Under the pieces are notes generated by a model that was given only the letters and a program-made list of their open reading frames with translations, was not told the DNA's origin and made no database searches. A stretch of DNA of 41,675 bases from contig DKPL01000092.1 of assembly GCA_002471185.1 (NCBI GenBank), positions 717 through 42,391 of the forward strand. The letters are read 5' to 3'. Position 1 is the stretch's first letter, and each line of letters starts with the position of its first letter. The stretch comes from Bacteroides sp. UBA7335. GTDB taxonomy: Bacteria; Bacteroidota; Bacteroidia; Bacteroidales; Bacteroidaceae. Positions 26,291 through 35,126 of this stretch are shown here, one piece after another. The position numbers and the translations under genes are program-made.

Positions 26291-26356
26291 AGTTTCAAAC
26301 CATTGAAACTAAAGTTCCAAGCCCTCGGAAGCATAGTTCCAAGCCTTTGGAGCTAT
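26291..26356. repeat. Three tandem 22-base palindromic units
   Basis: Units begin at 26291, 26313 and 26335, exactly 22 bases apart. Each holds an imperfect 20-base palindrome of the form AGTTyCAA-rCC-nTyGrAryy: unit 1 AGTTTCAAACCATTGAAACT, unit 2 AGTTCCAAGCCCTCGGAAGC, unit 3 AGTTCCAAGCCTTTGGAGCT. They lie between the rpsO terminator and the next gene. Confidence 0.75.
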
Positions 26357-26412
26357 GCTGAATGGCTATCTCTAGCAATAACAACTCTCTATTTGAATTA
26401 AATGAAATCATT

Positions 26413-27219
26413 ATGAAACCATTTCTAGCCATCTCGTTCTGCTGTTGTGCCGCTTTAGTTTTGAGTGGTTGCTACAATCAAGACCGTGAAGAACCCATTA
26501 TTGAGCCCGACCCTTGGCGCACGGAGCTGACAATCAGCGAAGATCGAGTGAGCGACTACACCGTTCACTATAGCGAAACCTACTCGTATAGCGATTATAT
26601 CCATCTGGAGTGGTGCTCTACGCGCCAGTACATTGGCGATTTCGATCTCACCACCCGTACCACGGTAGAGCGTAGCCAAGATGGACTGGTAGCTACACTA
26701 CTCAGCGATGACGGGAATGAGTTTCAATATACCTTTAGCGCTGATGCACCGCGCTTGGCCACCCATTGCACTTGGCACACACCGGCGGGCCAAGAGCGAC
26801 TCTATCAGTTTGAATATACCGATGGCGAACTTACAGCAGTCGACGAATACATCGACAGCGAGCTTTACTCATCGGTTCGCCTTGTACGCATCGATAAACT
26901 AAACTCTCTGCTGAAAACCACTGTTGATGGGCAAGAACATGTGGCTCAGCTGCGCTACCTCAGCAGTGATATATGGGTGAGCTTTCCCAACTATTTTCTG
27001 CTCGATAGTTACCCGCTCAATAAAATTAAAGAGGGATTTTATGCCGGATTCATGGGTAACAACTTTCGGCTGATAGCCGAAATCTCTTACAGCGACTCCT
27101 CCGAACGTACCCTTTACACCTACAATGCCGACCTGCAAACCTGTGTGGTGCCTGAGTTTTGCCAACAGACCATAGGCTCGTATGTTCGCACCGTTCGGTA
27201 CGAACTAAACAATAAGTAA
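26413..27219 (+). CDS. Lipoprotein of unknown function
   Basis: 268 residues from the Met at 26413. The frame opens at 26362, but the extra residues are polar and would spoil the signal. Lipobox 'LSGC' (Cys20) within 'CCCAALVLSGCYNQD'. The mature part is acidic and beta-rich with repeated Tyr/Thr-containing strands ('EFQYTFSADAPRLATH', 'RLYQFEYTDGELTAVDEY', 'YVRTVRYELNNK'), like the DUF4595-type beta proteins of Bacteroides; I cannot confirm that by eye. Codon use is richer in GC than the preceding genes. Function unknown. A rightward gene with no visible own terminator before the XRE gene 135 bases on. Confidence 0.75.
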   Translation: MKPFLAISFCCCAALVLSGCYNQDREEPIIEPDPWRTELTISEDRVSDYTVHYSETYSYSDYIHLEWCSTRQYIGDFDLTTRTTVERSQDGLVATLLSDDGNEFQYTFSADAPRLATHCTWHTPAGQERLYQFEYTDGELTAVDEYIDSELYSSVRLVRIDKLNSLLKTTVDGQEHVAQLRYLSSDIWVSFPNYFLLDSYPLNKIKEGFYAGFMGNNFRLIAEISYSDSSERTLYTYNADLQTCVVPEFCQQTIGSYVRTVRYELNNK

Positions 27220-27295
27220 AGCTCATTTTTCTACTCAAAATGTCTTATTGTGTTCTATTTTATAGGTAATAGTGTACAAATAATAAAGAATTTCT

Positions 27296-27303
27296 TATTT
27301 TTG
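27296..27303 (+). promoter_or_regulatory. Predicted -7 box of the XRE-cupin operon
   Basis: TATTTTTG, a full match to TAnnTTTG, about 52 bases before the start codon at 27355. No convincing -33 element. Confidence 0.45.
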
Positions 27304-27354
27304 CAGTAAAGTATTTATAAATTGTAACATTGTTGCACTTAATATCTGATAGAA

Positions 27355-27933
27355 ATGGATACAAGCAAAATTGTAGGAGAAAAAATAAAAGCGCTTCGCG
27401 AAGAAAAAGGAATCTCAATCGAAGCTTTGGCTGAACGTTCGGGTTTGGCTATCGAGCAAATTGAGCGTATCGAAAACAACATAGACTTGCCTTCGCTGGC
27501 ACCACTTATCAAAATAGCTCGTGCACTGGGAGTGCGTTTGGGCACCTTCCTTGACGATCAAGACGAAATCGGTCCTGTGGTTTGTCGTAAAGCCGAGGCC
27601 TCAGACACCATCAGTTTCTCGAACAATGCCATCCACTCACGTCGCCACATGGAGTATCACTCGCTCTCAAAATCGAAAGCCGATCGCCACATGGAACCGT
27701 TTATTATCGATGTACAACCTACCGAAGATTCGAGCGACTTTGTGCTTTCATCGCACGAGGGCGAAGAGTTTATCATGGTGCTCGAAGGTGTGATGGAGAT
27801 TAGCTATGGCAAACATACCTATCTGCTCGAAGAGGGAGATAGCATCTATTACGACTCAATAGTGCCCCACCACGTACATGCCTACGAAGGCAAAGCAGCT
27901 AAAATATTGGCAGTAATCTATACCCCGGTTTAA
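27355..27933 (+). CDS. XRE-family regulator with C-terminal cupin domain
   Basis: 192 residues. An N-terminal helix-turn-helix of the XRE type (about 5-67: 'IKALREEKGISIEALAERSGLAIEQIERIENN') is followed by a cupin barrel (about 105-190: 'SSHEGEEFIMVLEGVMEISYGKHTYLLEEGDSIYYDSIVPHHVHAYEG'), the layout of the PuuR/SutR-type small-molecule-responsive regulators. The cupin probably binds a metabolite and changes DNA binding. It precedes an acyl-CoA ligase gene by 27 bases, so it likely controls that gene and itself. The DNA site is not visible. Confidence 0.92.
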   Translation: MDTSKIVGEKIKALREEKGISIEALAERSGLAIEQIERIENNIDLPSLAPLIKIARALGVRLGTFLDDQDEIGPVVCRKAEASDTISFSNNAIHSRRHMEYHSLSKSKADRHMEPFIIDVQPTEDSSDFVLSSHEGEEFIMVLEGVMEISYGKHTYLLEEGDSIYYDSIVPHHVHAYEGKAAKILAVIYTPV

Positions 27934-27960
27934 TCACGACTAACAACCTCGAACATACAA

Positions 27961-29610
27961 ATGCAACTATTTGATAGAACGCTCGGGCAGTGGCTCGAAC
28001 ACTGGGCCGAGCATACTCCCGATAAAGAATACATTGTGTATTCTGATAGAAACTTGCGCTTCACCTGGAAGCAATTCAACGAGCGAGTAGACGACATGGC
28101 GAAAGGGCTTATATCGATTGGGGTAGAACGCGATACCCATGTGGGCATCTGGGCTGCCAATGTGCCCGACTGGTTAACGCTGCTCTATGCCTGTGCCAAA
28201 ATTGGTGCGGTATATGTTACGGTAAATACCAACTACAAGCAAGCCGAACTGGAATATCTGGTAGAGAACTCGGATATGCATACGCTTTGCATCGTTAATG
28301 GCGAAAAAGATAGCGACTTTGTGCAGATGACATACAACATGCTGCCCGAACTCAAAACCTGTCAGCGCGGACATTTAGCGAGTGAGCGTTTCCCCTTTAT
28401 GAAAAATGTAGTTTACATTGGGCAAGAAAAACATCGAGGCATGTACAATACACCCGAGTTGTTGCTGCTTGGCAAGAGTGTAGACGATGATAAACTAAGC
28501 GAGCTAAAGAGCAAAGTGAGCTGCCACGATGTGGTGAATATGCAGTACACATCGGGTACCACAGGATTCCCCAAAGGGGTAATGCTCTCGCACCATAACA
28601 TAGCCAACAATGGCTACCTCACCGGCGAGCATATGAAGTTTACGCAAGACGATAAGCTCTGCTGCTGTGTGCCGCTGTTTCACTGCTTCGGCGTAGTGCT
28701 TGTTACCATGAACTGCTTGACGCACGGCTGTACGCAGGTTATGGTAGAACGTTTCGACCCATTGGTGGTGTTGGCCTCTATCCATAAAGAGCGATGCACC
28801 GCCCTATACGGCGTACCTACCATGTTTATCGCCGAGCTGCATCATCCCATGTTCGATATGTTTGATATGTCGAGCTTGCGCACAGGCATTATGGCAGGTT
28901 CGCTCTGTCCGGTAGAGTTGATGAAGCAGGTAGAAGAGAAGATGTTTATGCGCGTCACCAGCGTGTATGGACTAACCGAGGCATCGCCCGGTATGACTGC
29001 TACCCGCATTGACGACTCGTTCGAAGTGCGTTGTACCACCGTAGGTCACGACTTTGAGTTTACCGAAGTCAAAGTGCTCGACCCCGAAACCGGCGAAGAG
29101 TGTCCCGTAGGTGTGCAAGGCGAGATGTGCAACCGTGGCTACAACACCATGAAAGGCTATTATAAAAACCCACAAGCCACAGCCGAAGTCATTGATAAAA
29201 ACGGCTTCCTTCACTCGGGCGATTTAGGCATCAAAGATGAAGCCGGCAACTATCGTATCACCGGTCGCATCAAAGACATGATTATCCGTGGAGGCGAGAA
29301 CATCTATCCCCGCGAAATCGAAGAGTTCTTGTACAAGATGGATGGTGTTAAAGATGTGCAAGTGGCAGGCATTCCTTCGCAAAAGTATGGCGAGGCCGTA
29401 GGTGCCTTTATCATCTTAAAAGAGGGGGTAGAGATGCACGAGTCGGATGTGCGTGACTTCTGTAAAAATCAGATTGCCCGCTATAAGATTCCCAAATACA
29501 TCTTCTTTGTCAATGAGTTTCCGATGACCGGAAGCGGCAAAATTCAGAAGTTCAAACTCAAAGATTTAGGCCTGCAACTCTGCAAAGAGCAAGGCATCGA
29601 AATTATATAA
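27961..29610 (+). CDS. AMP-forming acyl-CoA synthetase
   Basis: 549-residue member of the adenylate-forming (ANL) enzymes, which activate a carboxylic acid with ATP and join it to CoA. Motifs: P-loop 'YTSGTTGFPKGVMLSHHN' (196-213), 'SVYGLTEASPGMT' (A5), 'GDLGIKDEAGNYRITGRIKDMIIRGGENIYPREIEEFL' (A7-A8, hinge), and the catalytic Lys in 'PMTGSGKIQKFKLKDLG' near the C-terminus. The whole enzyme resembles medium- or long-chain fatty acid-CoA ligases; the chain length cannot be set by eye. Second gene of a unit with the XRE-cupin regulator. It ends in a long bidirectional terminator. Confidence 0.93.
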   Translation: MQLFDRTLGQWLEHWAEHTPDKEYIVYSDRNLRFTWKQFNERVDDMAKGLISIGVERDTHVGIWAANVPDWLTLLYACAKIGAVYVTVNTNYKQAELEYLVENSDMHTLCIVNGEKDSDFVQMTYNMLPELKTCQRGHLASERFPFMKNVVYIGQEKHRGMYNTPELLLLGKSVDDDKLSELKSKVSCHDVVNMQYTSGTTGFPKGVMLSHHNIANNGYLTGEHMKFTQDDKLCCCVPLFHCFGVVLVTMNCLTHGCTQVMVERFDPLVVLASIHKERCTALYGVPTMFIAELHHPMFDMFDMSSLRTGIMAGSLCPVELMKQVEEKMFMRVTSVYGLTEASPGMTATRIDDSFEVRCTTVGHDFEFTEVKVLDPETGEECPVGVQGEMCNRGYNTMKGYYKNPQATAEVIDKNGFLHSGDLGIKDEAGNYRITGRIKDMIIRGGENIYPREIEEFLYKMDGVKDVQVAGIPSQKYGEAVGAFIILKEGVEMHESDVRDFCKNQIARYKIPKYIFFVNEFPMTGSGKIQKFKLKDLGLQLCKEQGIEII

Positions 29611-29615
29611 CATAC

Positions 29616-29669
29616 CTAAAAAAGAAACACTCTCTTAGACTTATCGCTAAGAGAGTGTTTCTTTTTTAG
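29616..29669. terminator. Bidirectional terminator, 23-base perfect stem
   Basis: Arms 29616-29638 and 29647-29669 are perfect complements over 23 bases around the 8-base loop ACTTATCG. Runs of A and T at the outer ends give a U-tract whichever strand is read. It overlaps the stop codon (29666-29668) of the convergent regulator gene. Confidence 0.92.
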
Positions 29670-31408
29670 ATATTTCGCAAATAATCTTCTAGCGACTCCT
29701 CTTGTTTCAATTTAATTTTCTTTCTAATTCTGTAGCGACTCGTGTTTACCGTTTCGGGCAGTATAGAGAGAAGTTGCGCCATTTGTTTGGTTGTCATGCC
29801 AATGCGTATGTATGCACAAAGCCTCAAATCGTTTTCCGACAATGACTCGTGCGCCTCTCTGAGCTGTTTGAAAAAATCGGGATGTACCTCTTCGAAATGC
29901 TGTTTAAAATAGCTCCATTCATCCTTGGTTTTGATTTGCTTTTTGATTTGCTTTTTCAAACACTCCTCTTGTGGCTCAGCCAATAATCCTTTTCGCGCAA
30001 AATCGTCGATTTGTGTTAATAGCTCTCTCAGTAATAGGTTTTTTTCGGTCATAATTACCGAGTTGGCCGTGAGCTCTCTATTTTTAATATCTATCTTTAG
30101 TTGATATTGCTCATTAAGCAGCCGCTCTTTATCTAACCTATTGCTTAACTCTTTGTTTTCTATATCTTTAAGTTGCTTTTTTATTTTTTCCTTCTTTCTG
30201 AGTATCCATAAATTATAGCAAATAAGTGTAGCTATAATCACCACAATAAGAAGTGTCATAACCGATTTAAGCTTATGCTCGTGCACCTTTTGGTTGGCAT
30301 ATTGCAGCTCCTCTTCATACTGTTTGATGGCATTGCTAGCCTCTAGCCTGTTTATCTCTACAGACTTGTCGCCATTCGAAGAGCTGGCTTTGTACTTCAG
30401 GTACTGTTTTAGTTTGCTAAAAGCACTATCAGCTTGGTGGCTTTCTTCGTATATTTTTGAAAGACCATATAGCGAATGAATAAGCGAGTAAACATCTTGA
30501 TTCTCTTTGGCCTCGTCGTGCGCTTTTTGAAAGTAGTATAATGCTGAATCGTTGTTCTGCTTATAAATATGGAGCGCACCCATATTAATGAGTGTGTACG
30601 TTTTTGATGTTTTATTATTAATATATTGCGATATCTGATAAGCCTGGCGAGCATATTTCTCTTTCTCGCTCAAACTTTGTGAAACGTAATACAGTGAGGT
30701 TAAAACATCTACTTTAAAAGATAGCTCTTTTTGTGATATGGAGTCGGTAAGTAGCGCTTTTAGGATAGCTATACCTTCTGTAGTTTGTCCTAAGTGATGC
30801 TTTATGACACCGATGTTGTGCTTATTCTTGATTTTGTCTGCTATAAACTTGTTGTTATCAAAGGTCTCTTCAGCCTGTTTATAATAGTACATAGACTCCT
30901 TATATAATCCAACTCTTTTGAGTATAGAACCAATGTTTACATAAGTATATCCCAGTGCGTGGCAATCATCAATCTTCTTAAAATAGTTTTCTAATCCTTT
31001 GAATAATCGGTATGCCTCTTTATAATCATTTTGCCTCGATAAGATTAATCCATTTAAAAACAATATTTTGGCATGGTCGTATGGATAATTGATAGAGTCG
31101 CAATGAGCCGAAGCTTGTGCAGTTAGTGTTTTTGTTTTTTCTATATCCGACTCAAAGTGTAGCCAAGCATCCCAAAAGAGTGCACGTGTTTTTATTTGTT
31201 TACTGCTTTGTGTATCGCTAAGTCTATACAGCTCCATAACGAAAGGAAAATAGCTCATTCTTTCGTTGTCTTTATAATTAACCTGCTCTAATTGTTGATT
31301 TAACCAATCAGAATGTTTTTCTATAGGTTTCCATTTTATGTGATTGTTAGCATATATTGTCGGAAGTACTCCCCATAGACATAAATACACTAAAAATAGG
31401 TTTTTCAT
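29666..31408 (-). CDS. TPR-transmembrane-HTH regulator
   Basis: 580 residues of the Bacteroidetes one-component type. A signal sequence (about 1-20), a TPR-rich periplasmic region (about 110-340, for example 'ALGYTYVNIGSILKRVGLYKESMYYYKQAEETF' and 'SKTYTLINMGALHIYKQNNDSALYYFQKA'), one membrane helix (383-403), a cytoplasmic coiled coil (about 405-470), and a C-terminal LuxR-like HTH ('LSENDLRLCAYIRIGMTTKQMAQLLSILPETVNTSRYRIRKKI', about 520-575). The periplasmic TPRs probably sense a protein or peptide and alter transcription through the tethered HTH. It diverges from a large secreted-protein gene, the likely target. A -7 match lies at 31413-31420, almost at the start codon. Confidence 0.9.
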   Translation of the reverse strand: MKNLFLVYLCLWGVLPTIYANNHIKWKPIEKHSDWLNQQLEQVNYKDNERMSYFPFVMELYRLSDTQSSKQIKTRALFWDAWLHFESDIEKTKTLTAQASAHCDSINYPYDHAKILFLNGLILSRQNDYKEAYRLFKGLENYFKKIDDCHALGYTYVNIGSILKRVGLYKESMYYYKQAEETFDNNKFIADKIKNKHNIGVIKHHLGQTTEGIAILKALLTDSISQKELSFKVDVLTSLYYVSQSLSEKEKYARQAYQISQYINNKTSKTYTLINMGALHIYKQNNDSALYYFQKAHDEAKENQDVYSLIHSLYGLSKIYEESHQADSAFSKLKQYLKYKASSSNGDKSVEINRLEASNAIKQYEEELQYANQKVHEHKLKSVMTLLIVVIIATLICYNLWILRKKEKIKKQLKDIENKELSNRLDKERLLNEQYQLKIDIKNRELTANSVIMTEKNLLLRELLTQIDDFARKGLLAEPQEECLKKQIKKQIKTKDEWSYFKQHFEEVHPDFFKQLREAHESLSENDLRLCAYIRIGMTTKQMAQLLSILPETVNTSRYRIRKKIKLKQEESLEDYLRNI

Positions 31409-31412
31409 ACCA

Positions 31413-31420
31413 CAAATATA
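31413..31420 (-). promoter_or_regulatory. Possible -7 box very close to the regulator start
   Basis: TATATTTG on the - strand ends five bases before the ATG, so transcription would begin at or near the start codon (leaderless). No -33 element was found, so this could be chance. Confidence 0.3.
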
Positions 31421-31471
31421 GAAAAAAAGCCTATTTGTACATCATTTGTCTATTCCTTTTTTTTCGATGAA

Positions 31472-31503
31472 TTGGCCTTTTCTCTTAATTTTGCTAACTA
31501 TTA
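31472..31503 (+). promoter_or_regulatory. Predicted promoter of the four-module secreted protein
   Basis: TTG at 31472-31474, 21 bases, then TAATTTTG at 31496-31503, about 49 bases before the ATG. It lies in the 143-base region shared with the divergent regulator. Confidence 0.6.
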
Positions 31504-31551
31504 TCTAACCAGTTAAACGAATGTTTTTTAGAACTTAAAAAAAGGTTGCTT

Positions 31552-34500
31552 ATGAAAAATGTTACACTTTTATTTAAACTATTAGTTTTGTCGTGTGTCG
31601 TACTTATTAATGTATCGGCATCCGCACAAACTGCTTCGCCTCACACGTTGCGTGGCGAAAGTGTTGTTTCTACTGTATCTTTAAAGTGGAAAACTCCCTC
31701 GGCAGATAAAACAATGCAGTGGCATACCGATTATGATTACGATGGAGAGAGTGGGATAAGCAAAAATGGTGAGATACCTCAACTCATTATTGCCAATCGA
31801 TTTACTGTAGACGACCTTAAAGAATACAAAGGAGCTACAATCGATTCTATCTCTTTCTTTCACTACAGAGCTGTGCTTGATGTATATGTACTGCTGTATG
31901 AGAATGAAAAAGTCGTTCGTGAGCAAAAGGTCGATTTCTCTACTTTTAAACTGAACCAGATGCATAAGGTGGTACTGGAAGAACCTTATGTGGTGCAAGG
32001 CGATGCAACACTAACTGTAGCAGTTAAATTTGTTCATGGTCCTAATGTAGACTTTGTTGGTATTATGGATAAAGGACCGGTTGTGGCTGGTAAAGGCGAT
32101 TTATACTCATATGATGGAGTGAACTGGATGAATGTGAAAAGGGGAAACTTCTTGGTTACTGCTCATATCAAAATGGCTAAAGCAGATGATCCAAAGGGGT
32201 ATAATATATACCGTGGTGATACTAAAATAAACGATAATTTAGTGGCTGCTACTAATGCTACGTTTAAAAACGAACCAAAGGGAACTTATAACTATAAAGT
32301 AACAGCTGTATATGATGATGCTGAGTTGGCTTCAAATGAGATTGAACTAACCAATACTCCTGCATCAGAACATCGCCCTATCGTAAACAATGTGCGTTCG
32401 GTCATTGATGGACTTAAGGCTACAGTAACCTGGAATGCTCCTATTTTAGCTGATAAAGAATTAACCTGGAACTCGGGCGAAGCAGGACAGTCGCTAGGAA
32501 CAACATCGGGTACTGTGCGTCGCTTATGGGCTGTTAACTCCTTCTCGGCAAATTCTCTTTTGGCTTACTCTAATCATCAGATTAAATCGATAAATGTGAT
32601 GTTGGGAGCGGCTGTAAAAGAGATGAAAATCATTGTACTTGAAGACAATGTAATTACCTATTTTGAAGATGTTCCGGCTGAAGTTATTGCAACTCTAAAT
32701 CCTAATGAATGGAATAAGTTTACTTTGGCTAAACCTTATGCAATTGAACCTGGTAAAAACTTACGATTTGGATATTATATTGTACATGAAAAGAATCTGT
32801 ATCCTGCAAAGATGGATGTAGGGCCGGCTGTATTGAATGCTTGTTACATTGCAACCTCTGCCCCAAAAAGTAGTGGCTTTGCCGACACTACTCCTTATTG
32901 GTCGAATATCGAAAAAGCTGGAAGTGCAAACTGGATGATTAGTGCAGATGTCGAAGCACTCGGTCAGGTAGATGCCATTGAGGTTGCAGGATATGATGTT
33001 TATAGAGATGAAGTCAAAGTTGCTTCGGGGGTAACTAAGCTAAGCTTCGCTGATACTTTAGAGCCTGGTGAGTATACCTATAATGTAGTTGCCAACTATA
33101 AAACAGGATTATCATCTTCGCACTCAGAAGATACAAAAGTTACTGCTTTATTGCCTTCTTCGTATATTCGTCCGATGTTCTCAGAAACAACTTTCGAGAA
33201 TGGACTATTAAATTTAAAATGGGATGTTTTTGCAGATCTTCCACTTGAACTAAAACACCATGGTGAACCAACTTACTGCTGGGAACTGATGGATGATGAG
33301 AACGATGTGGATGTATATATGGGGGCAGAGTTTAGTACGGATGACTTAGCGCCATATGCAGATTATGAAGTGACAACCGTAAATTTATTTATGGCAAATG
33401 AGGTGAAGTCATTAGAGGTGATGTTGTGCTCTGATGGAAAAGCTCTCAGCTCTAAAAAGGTTGAAAATGTAACTCCAAATCAGATGTTTGCTGTTGAGCT
33501 GACAACACCGGTTAATATTCCTGCTGGAAAATCTTTAGTGGTAGGATATCATGTGGTTTACGCAAAAGATAAGTATGCAATAACTTTAGATGGTGGTCCG
33601 GGAGTTACCGGAGGTGGAATGATAAGCTTTGATGGTAAAGGATGGTATGCTGTTTCAAGAATTGATAAAACATTTGATAATAATGTGATTGTTAATGCTA
33701 CCGTTCGTTTGAAGGGAAGTACACAAGCTTACACCTTAAGCAAAACTTCTGAAAAAAACATAACCAATCAGCTTAAACCAAGAGGGGCAAGTGCTTTGCA
33801 AAATCTGAAAGAGGCTTTAGTCTTTGATGCTGAAACTCCGGTTCTTGCTGCTGTGGACGAAGCTCAACCAACGGTTAAATCTTATCGTTTGTACTGCAAC
33901 AATGAGTTAGTTGTCGAAACTGATAAAAAAGAATATACTGCACAGTTGCCTTATGGGTCATATCATACTTATGCGGTAAGTGCAGTCTATACCAATGGTT
34001 GGGAGTCTGCTTTGTCTGATTCTTACTATGCCAAATACCAACAACCAAATCTTTCGTCGGCACCTTATGCCTTGAGTGGTGAGCTCAATCAAAAAGATTT
34101 GAGTTTGATGTGGCAATCTCCGGAACAAGCCAGTGAGCTGAATTGGCAAGATAAAACATCTGAAAGCTTGGCGTTAGGACTTGTAAAATCTAGTGGAATA
34201 CAAGCTTACTTCTTTAGCACTTTTGCTGCTGATGAGTTGTCTGATAAGGTAAACGAGTACATCACTCACATTAAGTTTGGTTTATACGAAACAAATATCA
34301 CTGTAGCTGCCGTGGCTATTTGTTTTGACCGTAACATTGTGTATGAGCAGAATATAGATGTGGCTACTTTGCTAAAAGGTGAAAATGTGATTCGTCTTGA
34401 TAAGCCAATCAAAGTGCCGGCCAATAGAGAGGTGGCAGTAGGATACTATCTTGAGCATCCTAATAATGTTAAGCCTAACTTAACCGATAAGGGTCCTGCT

Positions 34501-35040
34501 GTTGATGAACGTGGAAACTGGATTTATAGTGGAAGCTGGAAGACGCTTAAATCAATGAATGCATCTCTTGACCAGAATTGGCGTATCTCAGCGGTTTTGC
34601 AAAAAGAAAATGTGGCATTAAGTGCGGCAACTCGAGCCGAAGATACTCCAAGTATCAGTTATCGCATTTATCATAACCGTGTTATGTTAGTCGATGGCAT
34701 CTCGGCCACAAATTATGTTATTACCAACGCTTCGGCCGGCGACTATGTAGTAGTAGCTGTAAATGGAGAAGATGAGTCTGCCCCTTCTAATGTTGTATCA
34801 ATCTCTGCCTCTACCGGTGTTGATGAGATAGTAAATGGCTTGACCGTATGGTATGATAAACAAAACTTGGTTGTTGTTGTATCAGAATTTGCCAATATTA
34901 GTGCTTATAATAGTAATGGTCAGTGTGTAAAACGAATGTATACCGACAAGTTGGATGTAAGTGAACTGTCTTCGGGAGTATATATGATCTCTATTGAAAC
35001 GGTTGGTGGATACCAAAAAATGATAAAAGTAATTCGATAA
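31552..35040 (+). CDS. Large four-module secreted protein with Por-type C-terminal domain
   Basis: 1162 residues from the ATG at 31552; a TTG two codons earlier is less likely. Signal peptide about 1-26 ('NVSASAQ'). Four homologous modules begin near residues 42, 289, 553 and 850. Each opens with a Trp strand ('VSLKWKTP', 'ATVTWNAP', 'LNLKWDVF', 'LSLMWQSP'), then a jelly-roll-like domain holding a D-x-GP-x-V motif ('MDKGPVV', 'MDVGPAV', 'LDGGPGV', 'TDKGPAV'), then an Fn3-like segment ('GYNIYRGD', 'GYDVYRDE', 'SYRLYCNN', 'SYRIYHNR'). The last 70 residues ('YNSNGQCVKRMYTDKLDVSELSSGVYMISI') resemble a type IX sorting tail. No catalytic site is recognised; an adhesin or glycan-binding role is inferred. 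Confidence 0.85.
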   Translation: MKNVTLLFKLLVLSCVVLINVSASAQTASPHTLRGESVVSTVSLKWKTPSADKTMQWHTDYDYDGESGISKNGEIPQLIIANRFTVDDLKEYKGATIDSISFFHYRAVLDVYVLLYENEKVVREQKVDFSTFKLNQMHKVVLEEPYVVQGDATLTVAVKFVHGPNVDFVGIMDKGPVVAGKGDLYSYDGVNWMNVKRGNFLVTAHIKMAKADDPKGYNIYRGDTKINDNLVAATNATFKNEPKGTYNYKVTAVYDDAELASNEIELTNTPASEHRPIVNNVRSVIDGLKATVTWNAPILADKELTWNSGEAGQSLGTTSGTVRRLWAVNSFSANSLLAYSNHQIKSINVMLGAAVKEMKIIVLEDNVITYFEDVPAEVIATLNPNEWNKFTLAKPYAIEPGKNLRFGYYIVHEKNLYPAKMDVGPAVLNACYIATSAPKSSGFADTTPYWSNIEKAGSANWMISADVEALGQVDAIEVAGYDVYRDEVKVASGVTKLSFADTLEPGEYTYNVVANYKTGLSSSHSEDTKVTALLPSSYIRPMFSETTFENGLLNLKWDVFADLPLELKHHGEPTYCWELMDDENDVDVYMGAEFSTDDLAPYADYEVTTVNLFMANEVKSLEVMLCSDGKALSSKKVENVTPNQMFAVELTTPVNIPAGKSLVVGYHVVYAKDKYAITLDGGPGVTGGGMISFDGKGWYAVSRIDKTFDNNVIVNATVRLKGSTQAYTLSKTSEKNITNQLKPRGASALQNLKEALVFDAETPVLAAVDEAQPTVKSYRLYCNNELVVETDKKEYTAQLPYGSYHTYAVSAVYTNGWESALSDSYYAKYQQPNLSSAPYALSGELNQKDLSLMWQSPEQASELNWQDKTSESLALGLVKSSGIQAYFFSTFAADELSDKVNEYITHIKFGLYETNITVAAVAICFDRNIVYEQNIDVATLLKGENVIRLDKPIKVPANREVAVGYYLEHPNNVKPNLTDKGPAVDERGNWIYSGSWKTLKSMNASLDQNWRISAVLQKENVALSAATRAEDTPSISYRIYHNRVMLVDGISATNYVITNASAGDYVVVAVNGEDESAPSNVVSISASTGVDEIVNGLTVWYDKQNLVVVVSEFANISAYNSNGQCVKRMYTDKLDVSELSSGVYMISIETVGGYQKMIKVIR

Positions 35041-35050
35041 GATAAAACGA

Positions 35051-35090
35051 TAATAGTCGCATTGTATTAAAATCAATGCGACTATTATTA
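35051..35090 (+). terminator. Terminator of the four-module protein gene
   Basis: Perfect 14-base stem TAATAGTCGCATTG (35051-35064) with 35074-35087, 9-base loop; only a weak T-rich tail follows. It starts 10 bases after the stop codon. Confidence 0.8.
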
Positions 35091-35126
35091 CTACTCAATC
35101 TGCTTTTTATCAAAAAACGGTTGATT

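Noticed and set aside
31546..31551. TTG start two codons before the ATG of the four-module protein
   Set aside because: The ATG at 31552 begins a normal signal peptide; TTG is not needed.
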